A stretch of DNA of 6,994 nucleotides from Candidatus Bathyarchaeota archaeon (GCA_003662715.1 QMYO01000083.1:1-6994), one strand, 5' to 3'. Positions 1-5,326 are shown, counted from the stretch's first letter. Notes: generated from the letters alone by a model not told the origin. Numbers and translations: made by a program.

Positions 1-60
1 AAAACGGTTCTTGAGCTGGTTGAAGACAGAATTAAAGAATTAAAAGAAATGTCTGTCTAA
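1..60 (+). CDS. 3' end of a gene, probable DUF5752-type C-terminus
   Basis: The window opens inside a coding frame of 19 codons that ends at a TAA (58-60). The residues run KTVLELVEDRIKELKEMSV, an amphipathic helix rich in Lys and Glu. They align without gaps with the C-terminal helix of the regulator at 4784-5326 (KTVYETVKSRLEELKR), with Lys, Thr, Val, Glu, Val, Arg, Glu, Leu and Lys at matching positions. I therefore infer a paralogous DUF5752-type protein, with or without a winged helix, just upstream of the first GT4 gene. The alignment covers only 16 residues of charged helix, so chance or convergent similarity is possible. About 90 bp separate it from the GT4 start, and that gap holds its own promoter-like sequence, so the two genes need not share a transcript. 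Confidence 0.5.
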   Translation, partial: KTVLELVEDRIKELKEMSV

Positions 61-69
61 GAGTTTACG

Positions 70-89
70 CAGAACTTCAAATTCTGGAA
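70..89. promoter_or_regulatory. Imperfect palindrome upstream of GT4 gene, candidate operator
   Basis: CAGAACTTCAAATTCTG (70-86) is a 17-bp imperfect palindrome centred on position 78, with 14 of 17 positions symmetrical. Its right part, TTCAAATTCTGGAA (76-89), differs by one missing C and one C/T change from the perfect palindrome at 4708-4722, which lies upstream of the other GT4 gene. The site sits about 30 bp upstream of the TATA-like box of the 152-1315 gene, where an activator or a looping repressor could bind. It could also be a weak hairpin behind the gene ending at 60, but no T-run follows it. Confidence 0.35.
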
Positions 90-116
90 AAACTCTAATA
101 AACATGAAGAATGATA

Positions 117-124
117 CTTAAATC
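117..124 (+). promoter_or_regulatory. TATA-like box for the first GT4 gene
   Basis: CTTAAATC lies about 30 bp upstream of the ATG at 152. With normal archaeal TATA-to-start spacing, transcription would begin at about 146-152, giving a leaderless or nearly leaderless mRNA. This agrees with the lack of a Shine-Dalgarno sequence before the ATG. An 8-bp palindrome, GGTGCACC (138-145), lies between the box and the predicted start. Confidence 0.35.
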
Positions 125-151
125 TTCAACAAGGCGCGGTGCACCATCTCA

Positions 152-1315
152 ATGAAAATCTGCATGTTAACCTGGGAATACCCACCTCGAGTGGTGGGAG
201 GAATTGCTCGCCACTGCGAAGGTTTGGCTAAAGCCATTGCCCATGAAGGTCATGAAGTATACATCTTCACCTTAGATTTTCCAGGTGCACCCGATTACGA
301 GGAGGTTGATGGTGTTAAGATTTATCGCACCGTCACAGAACTGGGGCATCCAAACTTTTTAACATGGGCTCTTTTGTTTAATCACTTCTTGGAGAAACGA
401 TTAGGGCAAGTAAGTCAACAGGTTAAGTTTGACATTATTCATGTTCATGACTGGTTAACTGCTCCAGCAGGCATATCCTCTAAATATCGTTTGGGAAAGC
501 CGATGGTTCTCACTGTTCACAGCACAGAGGTCGGTCGAGCTCAAGGCATCCATAACCCTGACTCCTTTGCCATCGATGGGATGGAATGGTGGGCAACTTA
601 TGAAGCAAGCAAGGTCATAGTCACCAGCAGTTCCATGAAAGGGGAACTCTGCGGTCACTTTCACTTACCAGCAGACAAGATTGAAGTTATTTCAAACGCT
701 ATAGAATTAACAAAATATAACATTTCTATAGACCGACAATCGGTTAGAAGTCGTTATGGAGTTGGACCTCACGAAAAGCTAGTTCTTTGTGTGGGTCGCT
801 TGGTTCCTCAAAAAGGAATAGAATACTTGATTCATGCTGTGCCCTCTATATCTTGGCGTCATCCAGAAGCAAGATTCATCATTGTAGGCGAAGGATGGTT
901 GAAGGGGCATCTGGAATATCTTGCACAAACCACTGGACACGGATGGAAGATACGTTTTACAGGTTTCATCCCTGATTCAGAAGTGATAGCACTCATGACC
1001 AGCGCCGACGTTCTGGTTATCCCATCCATTTATGAGCCCTTCGGCATAGTTGCTCTAGAGGGGATGGCGGCGGGGGTTCCAGTTGTGGCGAGTCAAGTTG
1101 GAGGCTTAGCAGAGGTAGTAGAGCATGACCGCACTGGGATTCTTGTGTATCCAAGGAATCCTGAATCAATTGCTTGGGGTGTTGACCGAATTTTATCTGA
1201 CCCGGGTCATGCTCGGTGGCTAACTGAAAATGCTCGGGAAATGATACAAAAGACTTATAGTTGGGAAGCTATTGCTAAGAAAACTGTGAAGGTCTATAAA
1301 GAGGTTGGAGGGTGA
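152..1315 (+). CDS. GT4 glycosyltransferase, glycogen-synthase-like
   Basis: A 387-residue retaining GT-B glycosyltransferase of family GT4, expected to be cytosolic and to transfer a sugar from a nucleotide donor. The N-terminal Rossmann half starts with an EYPPRVVGG loop (residues 9-17) and has HVHDW (97-101) and HSTEVGR (123-129). The C-terminal donor-binding half has GRLVPQKG (215-222, with Arg216 and Lys221 as the usual phosphate contacts) and the E-x7-E motif EPFGIVALE (Glu295 and Glu303), followed by a conserved GG (317-318). The EYPPxxVGG opening and overall length suit the archaeal enzymes annotated as glycogen synthase, but donor and acceptor cannot be read from sequence. The ATG at 152 puts Met directly before the first beta strand; no Shine-Dalgarno is present, which suggests leaderless translation. 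It is a paralogue of the gene at 3360-4619, sharing the same motifs and the ending (A/V)IAKKTV. A small winged-helix gene follows after one base. Confidence 0.85.
   Translation: MKICMLTWEYPPRVVGGIARHCEGLAKAIAHEGHEVYIFTLDFPGAPDYEEVDGVKIYRTVTELGHPNFLTWALLFNHFLEKRLGQVSQQVKFDIIHVHDWLTAPAGISSKYRLGKPMVLTVHSTEVGRAQGIHNPDSFAIDGMEWWATYEASKVIVTSSSMKGELCGHFHLPADKIEVISNAIELTKYNISIDRQSVRSRYGVGPHEKLVLCVGRLVPQKGIEYLIHAVPSISWRHPEARFIIVGEGWLKGHLEYLAQTTGHGWKIRFTGFIPDSEVIALMTSADVLVIPSIYEPFGIVALEGMAAGVPVVASQVGGLAEVVEHDRTGILVYPRNPESIAWGVDRILSDPGHARWLTENAREMIQKTYSWEAIAKKTVKVYKEVGG
1307..1314 (+). promoter_or_regulatory. Strong ribosome binding site inside the end of the GT4 gene
   Basis: GGAGGGTG ends on the second base of the TGA stop of the GT4 gene, and its GGAGG core is five bases before the ATG at 1317. 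It fixes the start of the small winged-helix gene at 1317 rather than the in-frame TTG at 1305, and implies translational coupling with the GT4 gene. Confidence 0.7.
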
Positions 1316-1316
1316 A

Positions 1317-1565
1317 ATGTCCGAAGAAGTGCCTGAAGAGTTCCGTTTACTCTGCATGTTACATAATATAGGTGCAACTAAATGGGAAAAGTCACTTTCT
1401 ATTCAAGAAATTTCCCAGTGGACTGCTATGGAAACTTCATCAATAGAGTTTCACCTTCAGAAACTGGTTGAATCGGGTTATGTTCAACCCATTGAAGGCG
1501 AAGGCGTTGGCAAATATCACCTCACGCCTGATGGAATAAGAAAAGTGTTAACCCTATACTCTTAG
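1317..1565 (+). CDS. Small winged-helix DNA-binding protein
   Basis: An 82-residue protein that is essentially a single winged-helix domain. A first helix (about residues 7-15) is followed by SLSIQEISQWT and the recognition helix region METSSIEFHLQKLVESGYV (about 38-56), then a wing, GEGVGKYHLTPDGIRKVL (about 61-78). The pattern fits MarR/ArsR/PadR-like archaeal regulators, but I cannot assign a narrower family. It starts one base after the GT4 stop and uses a Shine-Dalgarno inside that gene, so the two should be co-translated. It may sense a sugar state and regulate the GT4 transcript or another target, but no ligand domain is present, so its effector is unknown. Its last residues (KVLTLYS) recur at the end of the short ORF at 1774-1941. 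Confidence 0.75.
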   Translation: MSEEVPEEFRLLCMLHNIGATKWEKSLSIQEISQWTAMETSSIEFHLQKLVESGYVQPIEGEGVGKYHLTPDGIRKVLTLYS

Positions 1566-1568
1566 CGT

Positions 1569-1758
1569 TTACTCATGTACTTTTCTGAAAATCTTGGGTC
1601 TACGGTACAGTTTGACACCATCGCGTTCAGTGACATATTCAAAGCCGGCTTAGCAATTCCTTGTCCTCTTCAATGGTTGATGCAGCCGTCACGTCACACT
1701 CATCTTCCTTTAGCGGCATCAGTTTCATCATCTCATTGTAGGCTTCTTCTAAAGTCAT
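1569..1758 (-). pseudogene. Frameshifted small gene, resembles the C-terminal tail of archaeal integrases
   Basis: On the minus strand an ATG at 1758 opens a frame reading MTLEEAYNEMMKLMPLKEDE and continuing to TIEEDKELLS before a TGA at 1639-1641. One base away, the next frame continues with GFEYVTERDGVKLYRRPK and ends at a TAA (1569-1571). Removing one C near 1645-1648 joins them into one 62-residue protein, so I read this as a single gene with a +1 frameshift. The motif of an acidic helix, then GFEYV, then DGVKLYRRPK, recalls from memory the tail that follows the catalytic Tyr in many archaeal tyrosine recombinases, but the catalytic domain is absent here. It could instead be a free-standing small protein. 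The nearest upstream base context is a weak purine-rich GAGTGAG. Confidence 0.5.
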
Positions 1759-1773
1759 ATTCTCACTCTACCA

Positions 1774-1941
1774 ATGATTGTTGTTGAACAAAGAAAAATT
1801 TTGGATTGCCCAACAAATCAGAGCCTCTTTCTTCGTCCGACAATACTAAAGCCAGCGGAATGGAACAAAAACAAAAAAAGGGAAGTTTGCGGGGAACATC
1901 CCCGATACCAAATGAGTAAAGCGCTAACCCTATACAGTTAA
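1774..1941 (+). other. Short ORF of unknown status, C-terminus echoes the winged-helix gene
   Basis: An ATG-started 55-codon frame begins MIVVEQRKILDCPTNQS and ends SKALTLYS before a TAA. I do not recognise the protein. Its end matches the end of the 1317-1565 protein (RKVLTLYS). The underlying DNA shares an 11-bp perfect match, TAACCCTATAC (1549-1559 and 1925-1935), but the Leu, Ser and stop codons differ synonymously (TTA/CTA, TCT/AGT, TAG/TAA). That pattern favours an old coding duplication over a recent repeat. A residue stretch PRYQMS before the match also resembles the wing GKYHLT. No ribosome binding site is evident, so this may be a decayed winged-helix remnant or chance. Confidence 0.25.
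1890..1904. repeat. Perfect short hairpin with adjoining T-tracts on the minus strand
   Basis: CGGGGA and TCCCCG form a perfect 6-bp stem around a 3-base loop (ACA). Read on the minus strand, it is followed about 10 bases later by TTTTTTTGTTTTT (complement of 1867-1879). This would serve as a terminator for any minus-strand transcript reading through from the galT side. On the plus strand nothing similar follows. Confidence 0.35.
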
Positions 1942-1963
1942 CATAACTTTCGGCAAGTTTAAG

Positions 1964-2047
1964 AGTGGCTGGGGGCTTTGTGAGATGGATGCGGGAGGAA
2001 AATGATGGCTATAGCCTCCAGCAAACAAGGAATGCCCCTCAGCCACT
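1964..2047. other. Long imperfect inverted repeat, candidate structured RNA or mini-element
   Basis: The ends AGTGGCTG (1964-1971) and CAGCCACT (2040-2047) are perfectly complementary. The helix continues with GGGGC (1972-1976) against GCCCC (2034-2038) past one bulged T, then TTTGT (1977-1981) against ACAAG (2025-2029) with one G-T pair. After an asymmetric loop (1982-1989), TGC-G-GGAGG (1990-1998) pairs with CCTCC-A-GCA (2015-2023) with one mismatch. This makes about 26 base pairs closing a 16-base apical loop that itself contains the palindrome GGCTATAGCC (2007-2016, overlapping the stem). No open reading frame with a start codon explains it. It has no T-loop, so it is not a tRNA, and no clear ACA box follows the stem, so an H/ACA guide is not supported. 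A MITE-like element is an alternative, but I see no target-site duplication. Confidence 0.4.
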
Positions 2048-2119
2048 GGAAGCTACAAGCAAAGAAAAACGGGGTATATAGGTTTTTCGGAGTATAGAGA
2101 AAAGGGTATATGCGCTATT

Positions 2120-2263
2120 TTGAATTGTTTAAGACACACGATTCTTGACCTTGACAAACGAGGGCGCATAATTGGAATAGAAATCCTTGATGCATCAAAA
2201 AAATTAGGTAAAGAACTTGTCAACAAAATACTGAACACGGAAAAACTGGCTGTAGCGGCTTAA
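2120..2263 (+). pseudogene. DUF2283 family remnant (C-terminal half)
   Basis: The frame reads TILDLDKRGRIIGIEILDA and then SKKLGKELVNK before a TAA at 2261-2263. The core LDLDxxGRIIGIEILDASK is the C-terminal signature of DUF2283, a small protein family of about 60-70 residues common in archaeal and bacterial accessory DNA. The expected N-terminus, with a motif like YDxExDALYI, is missing. The frame stays open upstream to about 2015 but without recognisable sequence or an ATG; only a TTG at 2120 could start it. Fragments such as VYALF in a neighbouring frame at about 2106-2120, interrupted by stops, suggest the N-terminal half has been lost to frameshifts and stop mutations. Function of the family is unknown. 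Confidence 0.55.
2197..2245 (-). terminator. T-rich termination region behind the galT gene
   Basis: On the minus strand, downstream of the galT stop at 2277, runs of five T (2241-2245) and seven T (2197-2203) follow within 80 bases. Archaeal termination typically occurs at such T-tracts without needing a hairpin. The tracts lie inside the DUF2283 remnant on the opposite strand. Confidence 0.3.
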
Positions 2264-2276
2264 TTTAATATCTATT

Positions 2277-3317
2277 TTACACAATTTTCTCTTCTTTCTT
2301 AACTGCTTCCCTCAGATTTTCAGCAGCATCCTCAGGCGGCACAACATTTATGAACATTCCAGTGCTCTTTTCAAAACCAGCCCAAATAGACAACTTAGGA
2401 TAAACCTCCAGATGCCAATGATAATAGTCGCTATCCTCTTCACTTGCTGCAATATGAAAACCAAAATTGTAGGGAGGGTCTCTCAAAAGCGATTTTAACC
2501 CACCGAGACAAACCCTCAAAGCCATAGCTAAATCCTTTATCTCCACTCGTGACATATCCAGCAACGTTGACTGATGTCTTTTAGGGAAAATCCAAAACTC
2601 GAAAGGATGGATACTTGCCCAAGGAGCGAAAGCAACGAAACCGTTATTTTCCCAGATGAAGCGGGGGCTGTTCTTCTCCTTTCCCAGAATTTCACAAAAT
2701 ATGCACCGCTTGTTTTCCGTCCAAAAACTTTTGCTCGCCTTCAATTCTTCACTCACAATTCTTGGAACAAGAGGCGTCGAAATCAACTGACTGTGAGCAT
2801 GAGAAAGAGACGCTCCAGCATCTCGCTTATGATTTCTAAAGATAGAAACATATTTTGTGTATGTCTCTGCGGAAATTTCGCTTAATCGGTCGAGATAAGC
2901 ATTGATGAGATAGACCAGCTGTGAAATTCGCGCTACTCCGGGATGCTCGTCATGGCGAGGTGACTCAACCAGAACTTCATGATGACCAGTTGCATTCATA
3001 AAAACGGAGTCAGCCTTCTTTATCTCTCCATTTTGGATAGGAGAAAACGCAGGATAGAGATTTGAAAAACAGCGTATTAACCAGTTTTTGTGGCGAAAAC
3101 CGTTTTGGTCCTTCTCTTTTTTAATATCTCCGTTAGAAGGAACATAAACGAGAATTGCTGGTGGAGTCATGCGCTCATTACCAGGACAGAAGGGACACGT
3201 AACCGCCTTTTTTTCCTCTGGTTCTTTCACAAAGTCAGTTGGTCTGCGCTTCCTCTCTACTGCAATGACAGCCCATCGATTCAGTAAATAGTCCTTTCGC
3301 AACTCATTTGTTGGCAT
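2277..3317 (-). CDS. galT: Galactose-1-phosphate uridylyltransferase-like protein (GalT, HIT superfamily)
   Basis: A 346-residue nucleotidyltransferase that by family would exchange UMP between UDP-glucose and galactose-1-phosphate through a uridylyl-histidine intermediate. The N-terminal half shows the opening NELRKDYLLNRWAVIA, a Zn-type CPFC (Cys41, Cys44), TGHHEVLVESPRHD (about 110-123) and the active-site region GASLSHAHSQ (His173, His175, Gln177). The second half has CIFC (205-208) and HWHLEVYPKL (300-309). The ATG at 3317 is preferred to an upstream in-frame TTG at 3341, because family members begin close to the NELRKDY segment. It lies 42 bp after the GT4 gene on the same strand, so the two are probably one operon. 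The active site has HAH instead of the HPH of the E. coli enzyme. No galactokinase or epimerase is in view, so the physiological substrate could be another hexose-1-phosphate or nucleotide-glucose. Confidence 0.85.
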   Translation of the reverse strand: MPTNELRKDYLLNRWAVIAVERKRRPTDFVKEPEEKKAVTCPFCPGNERMTPPAILVYVPSNGDIKKEKDQNGFRHKNWLIRCFSNLYPAFSPIQNGEIKKADSVFMNATGHHEVLVESPRHDEHPGVARISQLVYLINAYLDRLSEISAETYTKYVSIFRNHKRDAGASLSHAHSQLISTPLVPRIVSEELKASKSFWTENKRCIFCEILGKEKNSPRFIWENNGFVAFAPWASIHPFEFWIFPKRHQSTLLDMSRVEIKDLAMALRVCLGGLKSLLRDPPYNFGFHIAASEEDSDYYHWHLEVYPKLSIWAGFEKSTGMFINVVPPEDAAENLREAVKKEEKIV

Positions 3318-3359
3318 AACTTTTCTTCCAACACCCAACAAGTCACGAAAAGGATATTA

Positions 3360-4619
3360 TTATGATTTTTGGGACTCCAGAAGTTTTGAGTAAAGCTCAA
3401 CCGTTTTCTTAGCAATCACGTCCCAACTAAACCTTTCAAGAACAATTTTTCTGCCGTTCTTGCCAAGCCACTCTTTTCGTTGAGGGTCCTGCACCGCATT
3501 GACAAGCCCCCAGGCAATGTCCGCTGGGTCCTCTGGATTAACATGAAAACCACATTGGTCTTGACCGTTAGGAACTACGCTTTCTCTCATCCCGCTGACA
3601 CCTGCAGCTCCAACCACCACTGGTTTTTCCATGCTCATTGCTTCTAACGCAACGATTCCAAAGGGTTCATATAGGCTTGGGAAAGCAGCTACATCACACG
3701 CTGCGTAATGGGCTATTCGCTCTTCTTCGGGTATGAATTCGAAACGAAATTTTACAACATCTTGAAGCTTTAGAGTTTGAACTAATCTTTCCAAATATTC
3801 TCGCATCTCTCCAAGCCCCACAATAACCAGTTTAAGGTTCGGAATCGTTTTCAAGACTATAGGCATTGCTCTGATTAATCTGTCTACCCCCTTAACCCAA
3901 ACGAGTCTGCCAATGAAAAGCGCCATCAAATCATTATCTCCAATGCCGTAGCGTTGTCTTATTTCCCTCACCTTTTCATCACTCACCTGCTCTCGAGAAT
4001 ACTTCTTCGGGTCCACTCCGTTATGGCACACTTGAATCTTCTCTTTTGGAAAGCCAAGTTCTATTAGTTCGCCTTTCATAGCCTCAGAAACCGTGATAAC
4101 CATATCCGCCATCATTCCGCCACGATGTTCAATGTTGCTTACCACATCAGACCCATTACCTAACGTTCGTCCCTTTTCCGTGGAGTGAACATGAAAAACG
4201 AGAGGTATGCCTAGCTCTCTTTTAATCGCAATGCCTGAGATCACAGAGAGCCAGTCGTGGGCTACAATTACATCATATCTGAATTCGTCTCTTCTAACCA
4301 GCTCGTTAACTATTTTTGAGGCGCTCAGATAGTTGTAAACTAAGATTTGGGAGAAAAGGTGAATGCCCCTCCCCCACTTTTTGATGTCTTCCGCGATGAC
4401 GTCTGGCAGAGAATCGGACACGTCAATGTGGAGGGGGCGATGGATTTCTATTCCCCGCCACAATTCCCTTGTTGGAAGAGTCCCTTTATCATCGTTCATG
4501 GTGAAAACGGAAACGTCGTGATCAAGCAGAACGAACTTTCTTGTGATTTCAGCGGCGTATGTGCCTAAGCCTCCAACAATCTTGGGAGGATACTCGTAAA
4601 CCAGAACTGCCATCCTCAT
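3360..4619 (-). CDS. GT4 glycosyltransferase, glycogen-synthase-like (second copy)
   Basis: A 419-residue GT-B enzyme of family GT4, paralogous to the one at 152-1315. It has EYPPKIVGG (residues 9-17), AHDW (120-123), HVHSTEKGR (143-151), NGVD (200-203), GRLVWVKG (237-244, with Arg238 and Lys243) and the E-x7-E motif EPFGIVALE (Glu318 and Glu326), and ends with FSWDVIAKKTVELY. It is longer than the other copy mainly before and around the HDW motif (about residues 45-115). The likely reaction is retaining transfer of glucose from a nucleotide donor to a glucan or other acceptor, but this is inferred. The start at 4619 is favoured over the ATG six bases further in, because AGGAG (complement of 4629-4633) lies nine bases upstream. 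It heads the operon with galT and is divergent from the DUF5752-type regulator. Confidence 0.85.
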   Translation of the reverse strand: MRMAVLVYEYPPKIVGGLGTYAAEITRKFVLLDHDVSVFTMNDDKGTLPTRELWRGIEIHRPLHIDVSDSLPDVIAEDIKKWGRGIHLFSQILVYNYLSASKIVNELVRRDEFRYDVIVAHDWLSVISGIAIKRELGIPLVFHVHSTEKGRTLGNGSDVVSNIEHRGGMMADMVITVSEAMKGELIELGFPKEKIQVCHNGVDPKKYSREQVSDEKVREIRQRYGIGDNDLMALFIGRLVWVKGVDRLIRAMPIVLKTIPNLKLVIVGLGEMREYLERLVQTLKLQDVVKFRFEFIPEEERIAHYAACDVAAFPSLYEPFGIVALEAMSMEKPVVVGAAGVSGMRESVVPNGQDQCGFHVNPEDPADIAWGLVNAVQDPQRKEWLGKNGRKIVLERFSWDVIAKKTVELYSKLLESQKS

Positions 4620-4689
4620 CCTAACCTACTCCTGAAAGACACCATATTTTTTACACACGGCGAATAATAGTACACTAACTATTAAGTTC

Positions 4690-4697
4690 TTATATAC
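4690..4697 (-). promoter_or_regulatory. TATA box of the GT4-galT operon
   Basis: On the minus strand GTATATAA is a near-consensus archaeal TATA box. A start about 25 bases downstream, near 4665, would give a 5' leader of roughly 45 bases that includes the AGGAG ribosome site. Confidence 0.55.
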
Positions 4698-4707
4698 AAA
4701 ACTTTTC

Positions 4708-4722
4708 TTCCAAATTTTGGAA
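4708..4722. promoter_or_regulatory. Perfect 15-bp palindrome, candidate operator
   Basis: TTCCAAATTTTGGAA is perfectly symmetrical around position 4715. It lies 10 bp upstream of the TATA box of the GT4-galT operon and about 21 bp upstream of the TATA box of the divergent regulator, a place from which a dimeric regulator could control both. A near copy is at 76-89 upstream of the other GT4 gene. The adjacent winged-helix/DUF5752 protein is the obvious candidate to bind it (inference). Confidence 0.5.
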
Positions 4723-4743
4723 TATACATATGTCTGAAAAGAC

Positions 4744-4751
4744 TTTTTAAT
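4744..4751 (+). promoter_or_regulatory. TATA-like box of the regulator gene
   Basis: TTTTTAAT is centred about 36 bp before the ATG at 4784. It predicts a transcript starting near 4772-4776, with a leader of about ten bases that carries the weak Shine-Dalgarno-like GAAGGGA. Confidence 0.4.
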
Positions 4752-4759
4752 CTTTAACG

Positions 4760-4772
4760 CATAATTGTTATG
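4760..4772. promoter_or_regulatory. Palindrome at the predicted regulator start site
   Basis: CATAA and TTATG form a perfect inverted repeat around a TTG centre. It lies just downstream of the regulator's TATA box and overlaps the predicted start of transcription, a typical place for repressor binding in archaea. Autorepression by the protein encoded at 4784-5326 would be the simplest reading, but the palindrome differs in sequence from the one at 4708-4722. Confidence 0.3.
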
Positions 4773-4783
4773 AAGGGAACATT

Positions 4784-5326
4784 ATGAGTGGAGATCGCAT
4801 TAGAAAGCAAATTTTAGAAATGTTATTAGAAACTGAAAAACCGTTAAAATCATGGGAAATAGCAGAAAAAATGGGAATAAGCGTTCCTTCATCAACAATG
4901 CATCTGCTTAGACTTATAAAAGCTGGATACGTTTCCACCCCTCAAAGAGGTTACTACACAATTACAATTCGTGGCAAAGAAAAGCTAGGCAAAGGAAAAA
5001 TCGATAGGAAACAAGCCTCTCACATTCTACGTTCTGTGCCTCCAGAAAAAGCTTTCCACTTTTACAGAGACATTGGTCAATACCTACAAGTCTTCGCAAA
5101 CAGCCTAAAAGATTTTTGCGGAAAAATCCAAACAATTGACATAAAATCTGTTGAATTTCATATGCCCCGCGGAGACTTTGAACGTTGGTTTGACAGTTTA
5201 GGAGACGCAGAATTAGGCAAAAAAATTAGTCACATTAGAAGCATGGGTTTGTCTGGAGAAGACCTTCGGAAAACTGTTTATGAGACTGTTAAATCTCGTT
5301 TAGAAGAATTGAAAAGACTATTCTAG
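4784..5326 (+). CDS. Winged-helix regulator with a DUF5752-like C-terminal domain
   Basis: A 180-residue two-domain protein. Residues about 4-70 form a winged helix: IRKQILEMLLE, then PLKSWEIAEKMG, the recognition helix SSTMHLLRLIKAGYV, and a wing with QRGYYTITIRGKEKL. Residues about 87-178 read EKAFHFYRDIGQYLQVFANS, then DIKSVEFHMPRGDFERWF, a SLGDAEL turn and a long C-terminal helix. This matches what I recall of DUF5752, a domain found beside amylases, glucanotransferases and glycogen-synthase-like genes in archaea and some bacteria; its ligand is not known to me. The arrangement suggests a sugar-responsive transcription factor that regulates the divergent GT4-galT operon and itself. The start follows a TATA box and a weak purine-rich ribosome site; the earlier ATG at 4770 is in another frame and closes after five codons. 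Confidence 0.75.
   Translation: MSGDRIRKQILEMLLETEKPLKSWEIAEKMGISVPSSTMHLLRLIKAGYVSTPQRGYYTITIRGKEKLGKGKIDRKQASHILRSVPPEKAFHFYRDIGQYLQVFANSLKDFCGKIQTIDIKSVEFHMPRGDFERWFDSLGDAELGKKISHIRSMGLSGEDLRKTVYETVKSRLEELKRLF

Noticed and set aside
1305..1316. TTG at 1305 as start of the small winged-helix gene
   Set aside because: It would overlap the GT4 gene, and the strong GGAGG sits five bases before the ATG at 1317, inside this proposed extension.
1575..1787. 70-codon plus-strand frame after the winged-helix gene
   Set aside because: Its composition (runs of Ser, His and Leu, no domain) is poor, and the opposite strand carries the coherent, frameshifted small gene at 1569-1758.
1759..2013. Open minus-strand frame ending VQQQSLVE just before the ATG at 1758
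   Set aside because: The frame stays open for about 80 codons but has no ATG or GTG start, runs through the two hairpins, and contains low-complexity segments such as FFCFC; no family is recognisable. The apparent coupling to the 1758 start is probably chance.
1964..2047. tRNA or H/ACA guide RNA
   Set aside because: There is no TTCGA T-loop or cloverleaf arrangement, and no ACA box directly follows the closing stem; the structure is a single rod.
2053..2238. 61-codon minus-strand frame
   Set aside because: It is the reverse shadow of the DUF2283 remnant, which has a recognisable family signature on the plus strand.
3318..3341. TTG at 3341 as the galT start
   Set aside because: The extension LGVGRKV has no family counterpart; the ATG at 3317 places the conserved NELRKDY segment right at the N-terminus.
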